Part shown: in pieces, positions 1-10,958 of the stretch
How positions within the stretch are numbered: position 1 is the first letter of the stretch
Layout: every line of letters starts with the position of its first letter
From: Parapristionchus giblindavisi
Taxonomy: Eukaryota > Nematoda > Chromadorea > Rhabditida > Diplogasteridae
Reading direction: 5' to 3'
Assembly: GCA_943737045.1 (NCBI GenBank)
Contig: CALSFV010000209.1
Span: forward strand, 496,001 to 560,000
Length of the DNA stretch: 64,000 nucleotides
The notes under the pieces: generated by a model
The model's input: only the letters and a program-made list of their open reading frames with translations
The model's database searches: none
Told to the model about the DNA's origin: nothing
Translations under genes and position numbers: made by a program

Positions 1-209
1 TGTGCACTAGAGCACAAGACAGGGGGTTATATGCGCTTCCAGATAGGAAGCACTCAGGAAAGCGATATTCGTTCATTGATTATGGCCTTTTTTCGGATTT
101 TTACGAGGCTAATTATAATATTTAGACTAATTTTTGTGATGATTTTCTTCATATCGAAGCATATGGGAAGACATGTGAAAGGTTCGAAAAGGAGACCCTT
201 GTAAACAAC

Positions 210-3002
210 CTGGATTACTATCATATTGGAATATACCGAAGTAGCAGAATATTAGAATAGGAACAAACACAAACAGCATTGGTATTGATAGCTAAAAAAT
301 TTTTTTTTAATTTTTTAAAAATTTTTCCGGGAAATTTTAAATATCCGTGATATTCGTCCTTACCTGTAATGTCAATGTGATGGTTAGATTGCGATGAAGT
401 GCTTTCACATTACTGCTGAGATTTGTTTGCACTTTAATCTCATGAAAAATATGAAGACATATCTGAATGTTTTCTTGTGAGTGAAATAAATAAGGAAACA
501 TGTAACTATCAAGTTGGGGCACAAGTATGTATATAGTCTAAAACAATTTTTGCACATTTTGCAGTTAAACAAAAAAATCATGCATCTCCAGCTGTACCGA
601 GCAACTATTATAATCAATTGCAGGATAAATACATTAAATGCTAGGCCTTTGCAAAGTGTCTCACCAGCGGAAAAATCAATATCCCTGCTACTAATGCAAA
701 TATTAAACATATAACAATATAGTTGAAACGATCAGACATGCAGACCAGATGCTTTAGTACGAATGGCGGTTGCTTGGTAAATGCCTGCAATCCGTTATGC
801 GCCGTTACATTTGCCTAACCGGCCTACGGAACAACGGCGCAACAAGCTACATTTTGTTACGTATACCACAGCATAAATTTTGGAGTGTCTTGAGTGGAAA
901 AGCCTGAAGATCAATTAGCATGCGGTGAGAAGCTACCGTAACCATCGAATCGATGTCATCGATCAATAATGGTTAACTATGGTGATCTTTTGCAGTATTT
1001 TATGGTATATCTGGATTTTCCATTCATTACCCTACACACACCAAAATTTACGCCGACGCTTACGTAGCGAAAGGTGCCACGTTACGTCGGTACGGCAATT
1101 TAACGCATTATGTCTGCCAACGAAAGCAAGACTTACCTGCGTTACGAAAGTAATATTTATGGACAAATCGTATTCGCAGAACTGGAAATGATCAATTTTC
1201 ACATGTTTTAACGAAGTGACCAGACATGCATAGCTACGGCAATGAATACGTAGACGATCATAATTGCAGTTAGAACCATGTAAGTAATAAGTGGTGAAAG
1301 ATCGAATCGTGATCCTCGTCTGACTACTGCCTGATGGTGAGATGTTTTTGTGACGTAATAATAATAATAAAAATAAATTTATCTGACCTCGGGGGGTATT
1401 TTAAGATTCATAATTAAATGTTTAAACAATATGATAAAGTCAGGAGGAAAGAAAGAAGGCTACGATTACTAGATCGTAGCATACAATACTTATGAGTTAC
1501 GAATATATAGACGTACTGTTAAATCCTCTAGTTGCTGCTCTACACTCATATAAAGTGAACTTTTAAAGAGCATTTTCGCGTTTTTTTTTCGAGATTCGAA
1601 TACTGGAAAAGTGGATTTGCCTAAAAGGCACACCCGAGCTAACTTACTCTCCGCTTTGCAACTCTTCATAGTAGACCAAGAAAACGAGAGATCATTGCCA
1701 GAGCGGAGAGGTTAAAATTAGCTTTTTTTGGTGTGGTTAGGACTTTTGAAAAGTACCTGATGACGATATACGAAGCACATTAAAGAGCAAGGCATGTGGA
1801 GTAGTAGAATTAGAAGCACTATATCCTGAAAAATAATTAAACATTAAATTTCAAATATTTTTCTATGTTCTTACGTAGAAATATTTGCTCATTTGAAACT
1901 CTCCGCTCAGACTCTCTCACACACTGACGCTCCCTTTGTCTAGGAAATCATTGTATTGTCAGAGCGGGGAGTCAAATTAAAATGGTGTATGCCTTTCTGA
2001 GAGCTCTATCCACGTTGGTATAAACGTTTTACTCATCTTTCTACAGTCTGTTACATACATAGAAGAATAAAAATGTTTCATTTTCACTTTTCTTTTCTCG
2101 AAATTTGAGCAAAGCAGTGAAAACACACGTGCATTATTGTAATGATAATAATGATATTTAAAAACTCATCCTTACAACTTGCGTCATTCCGCCAACTTCG
2201 AACGTTTTCGATAGTATTCCGTTACCGTACACACAAGGGTACGGTAAAAGTGTTATTTCGTGGAAGAAGAATGCATGATATACGTCTCCAATTACGTTGA
2301 CCAACTTAAATTGCTTTTCACGGTAGAGACTCCAACAGAGTTTATTGTTAGCAGGAAAAAACCTTTTAAAACCAATAATAAATATTCATAATTTAGGACA
2401 AACCAAGAGCAAAGTAATTCTTCGATTGTATGCCGGAGTTGTGGGAGTTTTTACAGATAACAGAAGAACAAAAGCCACAGAAGTAATTGTCAACGAAAGT
2501 ACGCCAATTATCCATCCGCTGAAATGTGATTTTATCATTAAATATTACATTTATAAATATAAATATTTAGCACATGCTCACGCATGTACGGTATAGTCTA
2601 AATAAGAGAAGAAATAATAAATAGCATAATGAGGAGTCTGAACTCCAGTGATAATAATCAAAAGTGAAAAAAAAAAGAATATGGGGCACTAGGGGGGGGG
2701 GTGTCTCATGCGAGCTAATTGTCCCTCTCAAATGATCGGATCAAAGCAGAACACCATAAAGCACCGTATATTTTCTGTATCCATTTATAATTGAATATGC
2801 TTATACGTTTACATTTTAATAGGCAATTCAATTATTTCCATGCGGCAAGCGAAAATCGTGTGCCCATGAGTTTTATCCATTATTTAAAATACAAAAATAT
2901 TTAACTTTATTTAAAATGAACATGATTTCGTAAATATAAACAGTCTTACCAAGTTGAATACATTTTATTGAGAGCATCTGATAATGGTTCAACAACTATC
3001 AT
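210..3002 (-). CDS. SRH-like seven-transmembrane chemoreceptor A, partial (3' exons off the left edge)
   Basis: A nematode serpentine receptor, expected in the membrane of chemosensory neurons. Exons read on the minus strand: 2950-3002, 2404-2518, 2176-2313, 1757-1825, 1226-1330, 1137-1181, 665-784, 364-537 and 210-291. All have consensus splice sites and compatible phases, and there is no stop. The start MIVVEPLSD is shared with paralogues B and C. Visible landmarks are FFFHEITLLPYP in exon 3, YRHQAVVRRGSR across exons 4/5, FCEYDLSINITFVTQ in exon 6, FVLKHLVCMSDRFNY in exon 7 and HRNLTITLTLQ in exon 8, the last typical of STR-superfamily receptors before TM6. Exons 10 and 11 (ending in PYR) would lie left of base 1; bases 1-209 are intron with nothing else recognised. 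Intron 4 holds two small MITEs. This is the most intact subfamily-1 copy here. The SRH assignment is by motif resemblance only. Confidence 0.82.
1618..1725. mobile_element. Small MITE, family C
   Basis: A short inverted-repeat element in intron 4 of receptor A. One end reads AAAGGCACACCCGAGCTAA and the body contains CTCTCCGCT; the other end has GCCAGAGCGGAGAG followed by a GGTGTG run. Related copies lie at about 1893-1977 (same intron), 31003-31090 and 40977-41095, with half copies at 10235-10277 and 20095-20115. No coding capacity is seen. Confidence 0.55.
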
Positions 3003-3189
3003 GACGAATGTAAAATTTGCCGTTTGAATATGGGCGAAATGTTCTTTATCGTCAATGTACCGGGACAAAATACGAAGGTTTGATGTAAACTGTAATTTCT
3101 AGATCGCTCTAATTAATAGAATGGTTGTTTTGCCGCATGCTCTTATCAACGATCAAAGATTAAGAATAATATTCTCCGTACAAAATACG

Positions 3190-3470
3190 GACAATGCATA
3201 AGAAAATAACAAATACCAAGAGAACGGGTGCAAAAAGTTACACTCAGAACCAAATATTTCCCCTGGCCTCCTCCTCTCGATTATAACTCCATAAACATAC
3301 ATACACCTAACCCGTCTGATCTTCGCCGCACTGATTTGATATTTATAAGAGAGCGTTCATGTTTCGCAACAATGTTAAGACAAGGAAATGTCGTTGTGGA
3401 CGCCCTCGTACGAAGAAAACAAGAGATTTTTGAACGCTCAAAATTAATACTTACAGTTTGTCATCCCATG
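3190..3470. mobile_element. Decayed MITE, family A
   Basis: A degenerate copy of the most common small repeat here. Shared landmarks are a CATAAGAAAAT stretch near one end, an internal CCGTCTGATCTTCGCCGC segment, and a CTCGTACGAA...AACAAG stretch near the other end. Other copies sit at about 5203, 8590, 20790, 30503, 34018, 41335, 41697 and 60662. Bases 3003-3060 just before it are the conserved 5' flank of receptor A. From 3540 to 3985 I see nothing recognisable. Confidence 0.45.
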
Positions 3471-3990
3471 TCTGTCATTTGTAGTTATCGATTAACAATT
3501 GATTCATGTACGATGTATCTACTGGTGAAACATTACTGAGTGATCATTTGAACTGCAAAAAATAATGATCTTTTTAATCTCTATAACGAATTGTCTGAAC
3601 CTCCTGGCAGCGTTGGTGTTGGCTGTATTTAGAAACATCGGGGCCACACTAATGGTGCAAGCTAAAGTACTTGTTACAATTTTCAAATGCAGAATTCTGA
3701 CCAGGTTTTCGAGCTGAACAATAGCATTTGATCAAAAATATAACTACTTTGATTCAATATGTATGTTTTTGATGCCATCAGTATTCCGAATCTATCCCCG
3801 CTTCGATGCAAAATTCATTCAAACACAGACAGATAATAGAATTACTCACTGACCTATCAGGGAGATAAGTTATTCCTTCATAATGTTGTATTTAGTTTGT
3901 ACAGACAAATTTCTCTTTTCCGTTCAATTTCCAACATAACAGACATTCCGACAAAATGTTTATTCAGCTTGATTAGCAGTCATTTTTCTA

Positions 3991-4000
3991 GTATAAAAGG
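3991..4000 (+). promoter_or_regulatory. Candidate TATA box of the astacin gene
   Basis: GTATAAAAGG lies 114 bases before the proposed astacin ATG at 4114 and about 60 bases before a GTAAAT that could be the donor of a 5' UTR intron. Position and sequence fit a core promoter; there is no transcript evidence. Confidence 0.4.
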
Positions 4001-5202
4001 ATGAGGATAGGACTAGACAATATTATACTCAACGCGCTCTTCCAATTGCGCCAAACAAGGTAAATTTTTCATTAATTTTCACTGTGAATATGCACTTTTA
4101 GCGTCAGGTAACGATGCTGAGGACAACGATTGCGATTTGCTTGCTTTCTTTAGTCTTGGGATCGGAATACAACGTAACATTGGAGAACGATATCATAAGG
4201 AGGTACGCATATTTATTGTGTGGTTGAAAAATCACGAAAGGAAACGAAACGTATCGAAAAAGAGGCGAGAGAGTGTGCAAAACGATGATTTTTCTCATCA
4301 TCGCCACGTTTGAACATAGGAAATCTTTGTATGATAACAACGAACGAACTTTTCAATATAGTAATTTCATCGGCGTATGTCGGATATTAGTTACATAGAC
4401 CTAATACTGGCAATAAAATGTATCCAATTTCAGCTCGTTCGAACATTCTGGTCGTTTTGCTCGCCAAGCAGAAGTTAAAAAAGTCTGGACCAATGCCCTA
4501 CTCCCTATTTCATTCAACTCTGCTTATCGTATGTTTTAATGGTCTGATAGCAATTGACAGTAATAATACTTACTCCATTATTATGGTGTGTTTATATTAT
4601 CACCCGGAGGTAAGCGAGAATGTTTTTCAGAACATCTACTATATTGCTTGCTTATTTACTAGCCCAAATGAGTCTAATGAAAGTGATTGCATTCTATTCA
4701 AAGGGCACCTCGATTTGCAAAAAAAATGTCCGTTTCTTCTATTAAAATGGCCAACCCATAAACCGGAATAATATTTAGTATTTAAATAGCAAAATTGTCA
4801 TATTTAAGCGGCATCGCAGAGGGCTTCTGCCGTAGCTGGAATGAAGATCTGGGAGGCAAATAGTTGCGTTCGATTCAGACAAAATGATGTCACTTCATCT
4901 AACAGGTTACTTTAGATCTGTGATATTATGCTAATTACATTAACATTATTAATTATTAATATTATATTATTATTAATGTACAAGAACAAAAATATGCGTG
5001 CCATTTAAATATTTTTTTGATTAAATAAGTTAACGAGCAATGTGTCCTATGGTGTTTCGGCCGTTCCGTATAATGATTAAAATTCAGAATAGAGATTGTC
5101 GACGGTGGTTCATGTCAGTCGAATGTTGGAATACACGGAGGACGTCAAACTGTCATTCTCGGACGGGATTGCAACGGAGTATGCGATAACGCTTGAATAC
5201 TA

Positions 5203-5411
5203 TTGACCGTTTAAAATACTTGTTTATTTGGTACGAGAGTAGCCAGCCACAGCCACACTATGTTTCATTGTTCAGAGAGTGAGTGAGATAATACGTAAAT
5301 CAGACAGAGCGAGGAATGAAGGGAGGAAAAAGTGAGGAGTTGATCGATAGTTCTTTCTCTGTTTAGCAGCCAGTAGCAAGGCAATTACACAAGTACATTT
5401 TATACGGACTA
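5203..5411. mobile_element. MITE, family A
   Basis: About 210 bp with imperfect terminal inverted repeats: TTGACCGTTTAAAATACTTG at the left and ACAAGTACATTTTATACGGA at the right. It lies in an intron of the astacin gene and ends about 20 bases before the acceptor of the zinc-site exon at 5432. The closest copy is at 30503-30702. Non-coding. Confidence 0.7.
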
Positions 5412-5813
5412 TATCATGATTGTATATTCAGATCTCCACAACTGCCCATGAACTCGGTCATGCCATGGGTCTGCAACACATGCAAACTCGTTCGGACCGT
5501 GATACCTATATTACTCTTCAAAGATCCAATATTGATGTTTGTGAAAAACATAATTCAGCAATAAGAATATATTTCAAGGATACATTCACACCAAAACATT
5601 TCAATGTTCTATTTGCAGGCTACGATGTTCGATTTGAACTTCAAGATTGAGAATACTGCGTCGACTATGGGAGTGCCATACGATATCACCTCCATTATGC
5701 ATTACCAGCCTTACGAGTAAATTTTTTTTAAATTTAAAATTTTACACTGAAATTTAATTGTAAGCTACATTCAGCTAATTATATAAATTAAACGTATAAT
5801 CATTATATTAAAC

Positions 5814-6155
5814 TAGAGTTGGCAATAATGCACTATTCATTGCGGACCCGCAGAGCGGTGTAATTCATTGCGGGCCCGCAAACTCGAATGGTGCGGTGTA
5901 AAATCATTGCGGGCCCGCAATGCCATTGCGGGCCCGCAAAGTATTATTAAAATGAAAAAGAAAGGAGAGAGAAGGAAGAGGAGAGGAAAAGGACTTTGCG
6001 GGCCCGCAATGTCATTGCGGGCCCGCAAAGATTTTACACCGCACCATTCGAAATTGCTGGCCGCAATGATTTCACACCGCATTGCGGGCCCGCAATCACT
6101 AGCAATGAAAAGTCAATTTCATTGCGGGCCCGCAACGCCCAAATTGCCAACTCTA
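5814..6155. mobile_element. hAT-type MITE studded with a 14-bp GC palindrome
   Basis: 342 bp beginning TAGAGTTGGCAAT and ending ATTGCCAACTCTA, flanked by a perfect 8-bp duplication TATTAAAC at 5806-5813 and 6156-6163, as expected for hAT transposons. The body contains seven perfect copies of TTGCGGGCCCGCAA, starting near 5867, 5909, 5925, 5997, 6016, 6083 and 6123, plus one variant at 5837. It lies in an intron of the astacin gene. No transposase is present. Related elements are at 20423-20710 and, rearranged, about 29349-29650. Confidence 0.85.
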
Positions 6156-8584
6156 TATTAAACCCATACTCATTATATTTGATGGGATAAATAAATAAAT
6201 AATTAAATAAATAAATAAATAAATAATCTTTATTTAAAAAAAATTACAGTTTCGCTCTGAACAAGGCGCTTCCTGCTTGTGTTCCTAAATCAATGTTCTC
6301 GGAGTATACCAAAATGCATGGGCAACTACTTGCCCTCAATCTACGATTACCTCCGCGTTAATAAGCTCTACAAGTGCGATCGTACGTTTCCAATTCATAG
6401 CTAACCAATTCATTTTTACTTTAAAATTTTTTTTAAATACGTTAATAAACAATAGAAATAATAGAACTAGTTTAAATAGATAATGAAGTAGAAAAATGAT
6501 AGAAAAGAACGTTAAAGCGTTTCCAGAAAAGTGTGCCAGCTACCGTACTGTCTGCTCCAACAATGGTGTTATGGATGTGAATAACTGTAACCAATGTCTT
6601 TGCCCATCCGGATGGGGAGGAAGGACGTGTACTGAGAATGTAGGCCGACTTTTCGTGACTTATTTAATGATATTCGTATAGCCAACTGGAACTGAGGTGA
6701 AAACCGCCACCGTGAATTGGCAGCAAATTTCTACTACTCTCGGAAATCCCAATGACCAACTCGTTGATTTCAAATTTAAGCACTTCGTTATCAACGTTTG
6801 TTTTGTTCATTTTCCATTCTCATTTACAAATTTACAGAACTGTCTTCACAGTTTGTTCACGAAAATATTCGCAGGAGTCCACCTTTAATGTCCGTATAAA
6901 CAGATTTCAGCAGTTTCCAGGCAACTTCCAATTTCCAATTCAATTTCCAGGAAACGATGTTCGATTTGAACTTCAAGATTGAGCCCACTGCATCGACAAT
7001 GGGAGTTCCATACGATATCACCTCTATTATGCACTACCTACCTTACGAGTAGTTTTTTTTCAATTTTAGAACTTAATTTATGCTACATTCTTTAAAAAAA
7101 AAGAAAATTCGACAAAATATGCGCATACTTTAATTACTTTCTATATTAAATACTTAAATATAAATCTAAACAGTTCAAAATAAATATAAAAAATCTAAAT
7201 ACGTAAATATAAATATAAAATGCTTTCTATATTAAAAATTACAGCTTCGCCTTGAACAAGGCGCTTCCTGCTTATGCTCCTAAATCAATGTTCTCGGAAT
7301 ATGCCAAATGCATGCTTGCCTTCATTCTACCATTATCTCAGGGTCAATCAGCTCTACAAGTGCGACCGTAAGTTTAAAATACATCTAACACATTTCTTTT
7401 ATTTTAAAAGTTATCCTTTCTAGAAAAGAGCGCCAGCTACCGTACTGTCTGCTCCAACAATGGTGTAATGGATGTCAATAACTGCAATCAATGTCTCTGC
7501 CCACCCGGATGGGGAGGAAAGGCCTGTACTGAGAATGTAGGCGACTTTTCGAGACTTATTTAATAATATTCGTATAGCCCACTGGAACTTGCGAGGTAAA
7601 AACCGCCACCGCCAATTGGCAGCAAATTTCTACTACTCTCGGAAATCCAAATGACCATCCAAATGACGAATTCAACTTCAAGCACTTCGTTATCAACGTT
7701 TGTTTTGATCGTAACTTTTAGATTTGAACCTTTCAGGCTCCCGCCAACAGAAAAGTTGAAGTGAAGATTGAATACATGTGGGCTAGCGACTCTCCAGGAT
7801 GCAAGTTCGGTGGTATGGAGATCTTCGAGAAAGTTGACACACGAATCACCCCTCCTCGGTAAGTTGAACATGAATCCTTATTTTACAACATAATTCAAGT
7901 GATATCGCTAGTGAAATCCAATCAACATTCACTGATTAAATCACATTTCTACAGAATTTGTAAGATGGCGGATACCAAGACCGTGTATAGATCACCCAAC
8001 ACTCGCATGTACATTCGTCTATACAATCGTATCTATCAGCTTACTGCCAACATGAGCTACCGTTTTGTCGTGAGTGAAGACGATTGGTTCCAAAATATGA
8101 CAAAAGCATGCTAACAATTACATAATTTCAGTAACTCTGCTCTGTCTGGAAACGAATGATCATCCTTTATTCGTGGAGTTGAATCAATAAATTGCTTATT
8201 GCTCACCATATTCTTGCACTCGCAGTTCACAGGATATCGGCAATAATTTTGAATGTGCACAACACTTGCGCAATTCAATTTCACACCGCTAAAAATTAAA
8301 ATACGGAACTGATGTAAAACAGTACCACAACAATATAGATTACTGGCCAAAACAATATGGTATTTTGCTATTCCCGTCCACATTCCTACTCCTTTTCTCA
8401 CTCCAGCTCAAGCTTGTTTCCCCAAAGATATTGTTGCAATCTGTAACAGACCCTGTCCCAATTTTTCTCTTATATCAGTGGTAGAGTTATCGCGCCGGAT
8501 AACACTTGTGGAAATCACTCAAAACTAGAGGGGTGGCTGTCCCTTCGCTTCTCACATCAGCGGTCTTATCACTGTACCAAGGAA

Positions 8585-8820
8585 AATGCACTTGTATAAG
8601 AAAATGACAAACGGGGCTCTAAGGAACGGAAGTAGCACAAAGACTAGATCTCGCCCAACTCTCGATTGTCTCTCCGCTGCCTCTCACCTAACCTGACTGA
8701 CCTTCGCCGCGCTATTTGATATTTAAAAGAGATCGGCATCTTGTTCTGAACCATTAAAAACATGAAATAGTCTCTTCTACAAATAAAACAAGTGATTTTT
8801 ATACGCTCAATACACTCTAA
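8585..8820. mobile_element. Decayed MITE, family A
   Basis: It contains the family landmarks CACTTGTATAAGAAAATGAC, CTGACCTTCGCCGCGC and CTACAAATAAAACAAGTGAT. It lies in the 8135-9525 gap between the astacin gene and receptor B. The rest of the gap (8135-8584 and 8821-9467) shows no recognisable gene; 9468-9525 is the conserved receptor 5' flank. Confidence 0.55.
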
Positions 8821-10805
8821 AACTTTTCTTCCATAACGTTTATCTTTTGAACGTATTGAATAGTCGTTAGAGGTTAGCGTAAACATTTGCTTATCACCAT
8901 CTTTAATTCAATTAATTGAATTAATATATATTCAAGAATAAGTATGCATGCACTTTAAATGCAAATTTTAAAAAAAAGTTAGATAATAATTAGTCCTATG
9001 GTGTTAATGATGATTTACGATTTGATGACGATGTATTTTGACGCTACAAATTCTCGATTAATCTGCCCAGAAACAATTACTTCATAAGAAACATAGCTTT
9101 CATTTTTCGCTGGAGAATACACAGATGAAGATTAATTGAGCCCATGCATGCAAAGGCTGAAAAAAAAATCTCTTCTTCATCTTAGTTTTTTTCAACGGTT
9201 GAATAAATCTCCATAACGTCTCCCAACGAGAAGGCGTATACCAATGTTTTAGGAAAAGGTTTCTATATTCAGACCAGTAAATACGTAAATCATTTTTTTA
9301 TAGAAAAAAAATTAAAAAGCCATACATTGGATGATAAACTGTATGTTTTATTATTCTTGCTCTTTGATCATTGTCAAGCCCATGCGGCTAAACAAACGCA
9401 TAATGTGAATAATTGTGTTCTTAAAATTACAGTTTACACATCAAACCTTCTTATTTTATCCAGCTGCATTGACCATAAAGAACAGTACCTATTGCAGATA
9501 TTCAAACGGGAAATTTACATACGTCATGATAGTTGTTGAGCCTTTATCAGATCATCTATATCAACTGTATTCAACTTTGTAAGACTGTCTTACGAAATAA
9601 TAATAATAACTGACTAATGCACAAGTATAAGTTCGCACATTAAAGTAAATTGCAAATGATTCTTCAAATTGTTGTATCTTCAAAAATGTTTAAACCTCAT
9701 GGACACAAGATTTCCGCTTACCACTTGGAAACAATTACTGCCTACTAAAATGTATGCTAATAATCATGTCCAATTATAACTTGAAATGCTATACGGCTAT
9801 AAATGACTTTTTTAAAACTTTTAAATAATAAATCACATTTCAGCGGATGGATAGTTGGCGTATTTTCGGTGACAATGACTTCTCTGGCGTTTATTCTTCT
9901 TTTTACTGTAAAAGCACCCACAACTCCAGCATACAATCGAAGAATTACTCTGCTCTTGGTTTGTTCCATATTATGAACATTTATTTTGTTATTTTAAAAA
10001 TTGATCTTTCCCGTGATTCTTTCTGTAGTAGAAGAAAATATTCTCTATCGTGAATAGCAACAAATTAAGTTGAGCAACGTATTGGGCGACGTATACCATA
10101 CATTTTTCTTCCACGAAATAACACTTTTACCGTACCCTTGTGTGTACGGTAACGGAATATTATCGAAAGCATTCGGAGTTGGTGGAATGCCGCAAGTTGT
10201 AAGGATGATTTTTGATAACGTATACAATAATTCGCAAAGAAACTGTGAGAGGGTCAGAGCGGAGAGTCTCAAATTAACTGGAGAATGAAGTTAAGACCAT
10301 ATGCCAGCAGATAAAAATGCCTTATCTATGCGGGAACAATTTCTGTTTAAAGTCTCTCTAGGAAATTGGCCGATAATAGGTCAGGAATTTGACCTTATTC
10401 TTTCTCTTATATAGGAAAGAATTCCGCAAGAGACGTTGTTAGGGAATTCCTTCTCTATGTAGAGGAATCCATGAAACAAGAACAGCAGTAAATTATTTGT
10501 AGGATATAATGCTCCTAATACTTCTACTACACATGCCTTGCTCTTCAGTGTGCTTCATATATCGGCATCAGGTAGTTTTACAAGGGAACCTTTCGGTCTC
10601 GTTTTCATGACATGAAATGGCAATAGCATGACTGAAAGAAGTGTTCGATGCTGATTAGGAATCCGTTTTAAAACGTCGCCCAATCGGGCTGAGCTTCGAG
10701 AAAATCGATGTTGAAATTTGGGGGGTCGATTTGAAAATTCGCGAGGTCTCCTATACAACAAATCCCGATGGGTTCGCTAACTCATCTATCAAACACGATA
10801 CCAAC

Positions 10806-10878
10806 TGGCCGTGTAGTGTAGTGGATAAGGTGTTTGCGTTCACTTTTGGCTGTCAGGGGTTCGATCCCCCTTGCAGCA
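10806..10878 (+). other. tRNA-like segment with Pol III A and B boxes
   Basis: An A-box-like stretch TAGTGTAGTGG is followed about 45 bases later by a perfect B-box GGTTCGATCCC inside a GGGG/CCCC T-stem. The acceptor ends do not pair, so it is tRNA-derived rather than a working tRNA gene. A mirror copy lies on the minus strand near 13067-13140, and relatives are at 37578-37655 and, degenerate, 52625-52715. Such boxes could recruit RNA polymerase III, but that is inference. Confidence 0.5.
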
Positions 10879-10958
10879 GATTTCTTTTGCTGATTTTGTT
10901 CTTGCCGAAAGATTATAATGTTTTACTGTGATTTTTTGTTCTTAAAATAAATCATTAA

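Larger units (their letters stand above)
4114..8134 (+). pseudogene. Astacin-family zinc metalloprotease (NAS-like) with EGF and CUB modules; duplicated exons, frameshifted
   Basis: A secreted zinc endopeptidase gene. Exons: 4114-4202 (signal peptide, MLRTTIAICLLSLVLG), 4434-4528, 4809-4905, 5088-5178 (IVDGGSC), 5432-5536 (zinc site HELGHAMGLQHMQTRSDRD), 5619-5716 (Met-turn SIMHY), 6250-6381, 6527-6639 (EGF) and 6682-6795 (CUB start). The Met-turn-to-CUB block then recurs: 6951-7048, 7245-7367, 7424-7536, 7578-7697, followed by the rest of CUB at 7737-7858 and 7955-8069. The end is either read-through to a stop at 8114 or a splice to TAA at 8132-8134. All phases match up to 5716. Exon 6250-6381 has one extra base in an A-run, which brings an early stop. 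Its duplicate 7245-7367 lacks 8 bases, and its EGF has lost the first cysteine. Either the gene is dead or one route skips the damaged exons. A MITE sits in the intron before the zinc exon and a hAT element in the intron after the Met-turn. Confidence 0.8.

Noticed and set aside
3228..3539. 103-codon plus-strand frame upstream of receptor A
   Set aside because: Lies across a decayed family-A MITE and has no homologous frame at the other copies.
5837..6190. Frames on both strands rich in RARN and AGPQ
   Set aside because: Translations of the repeated 14-bp GC palindrome in the hAT MITE.
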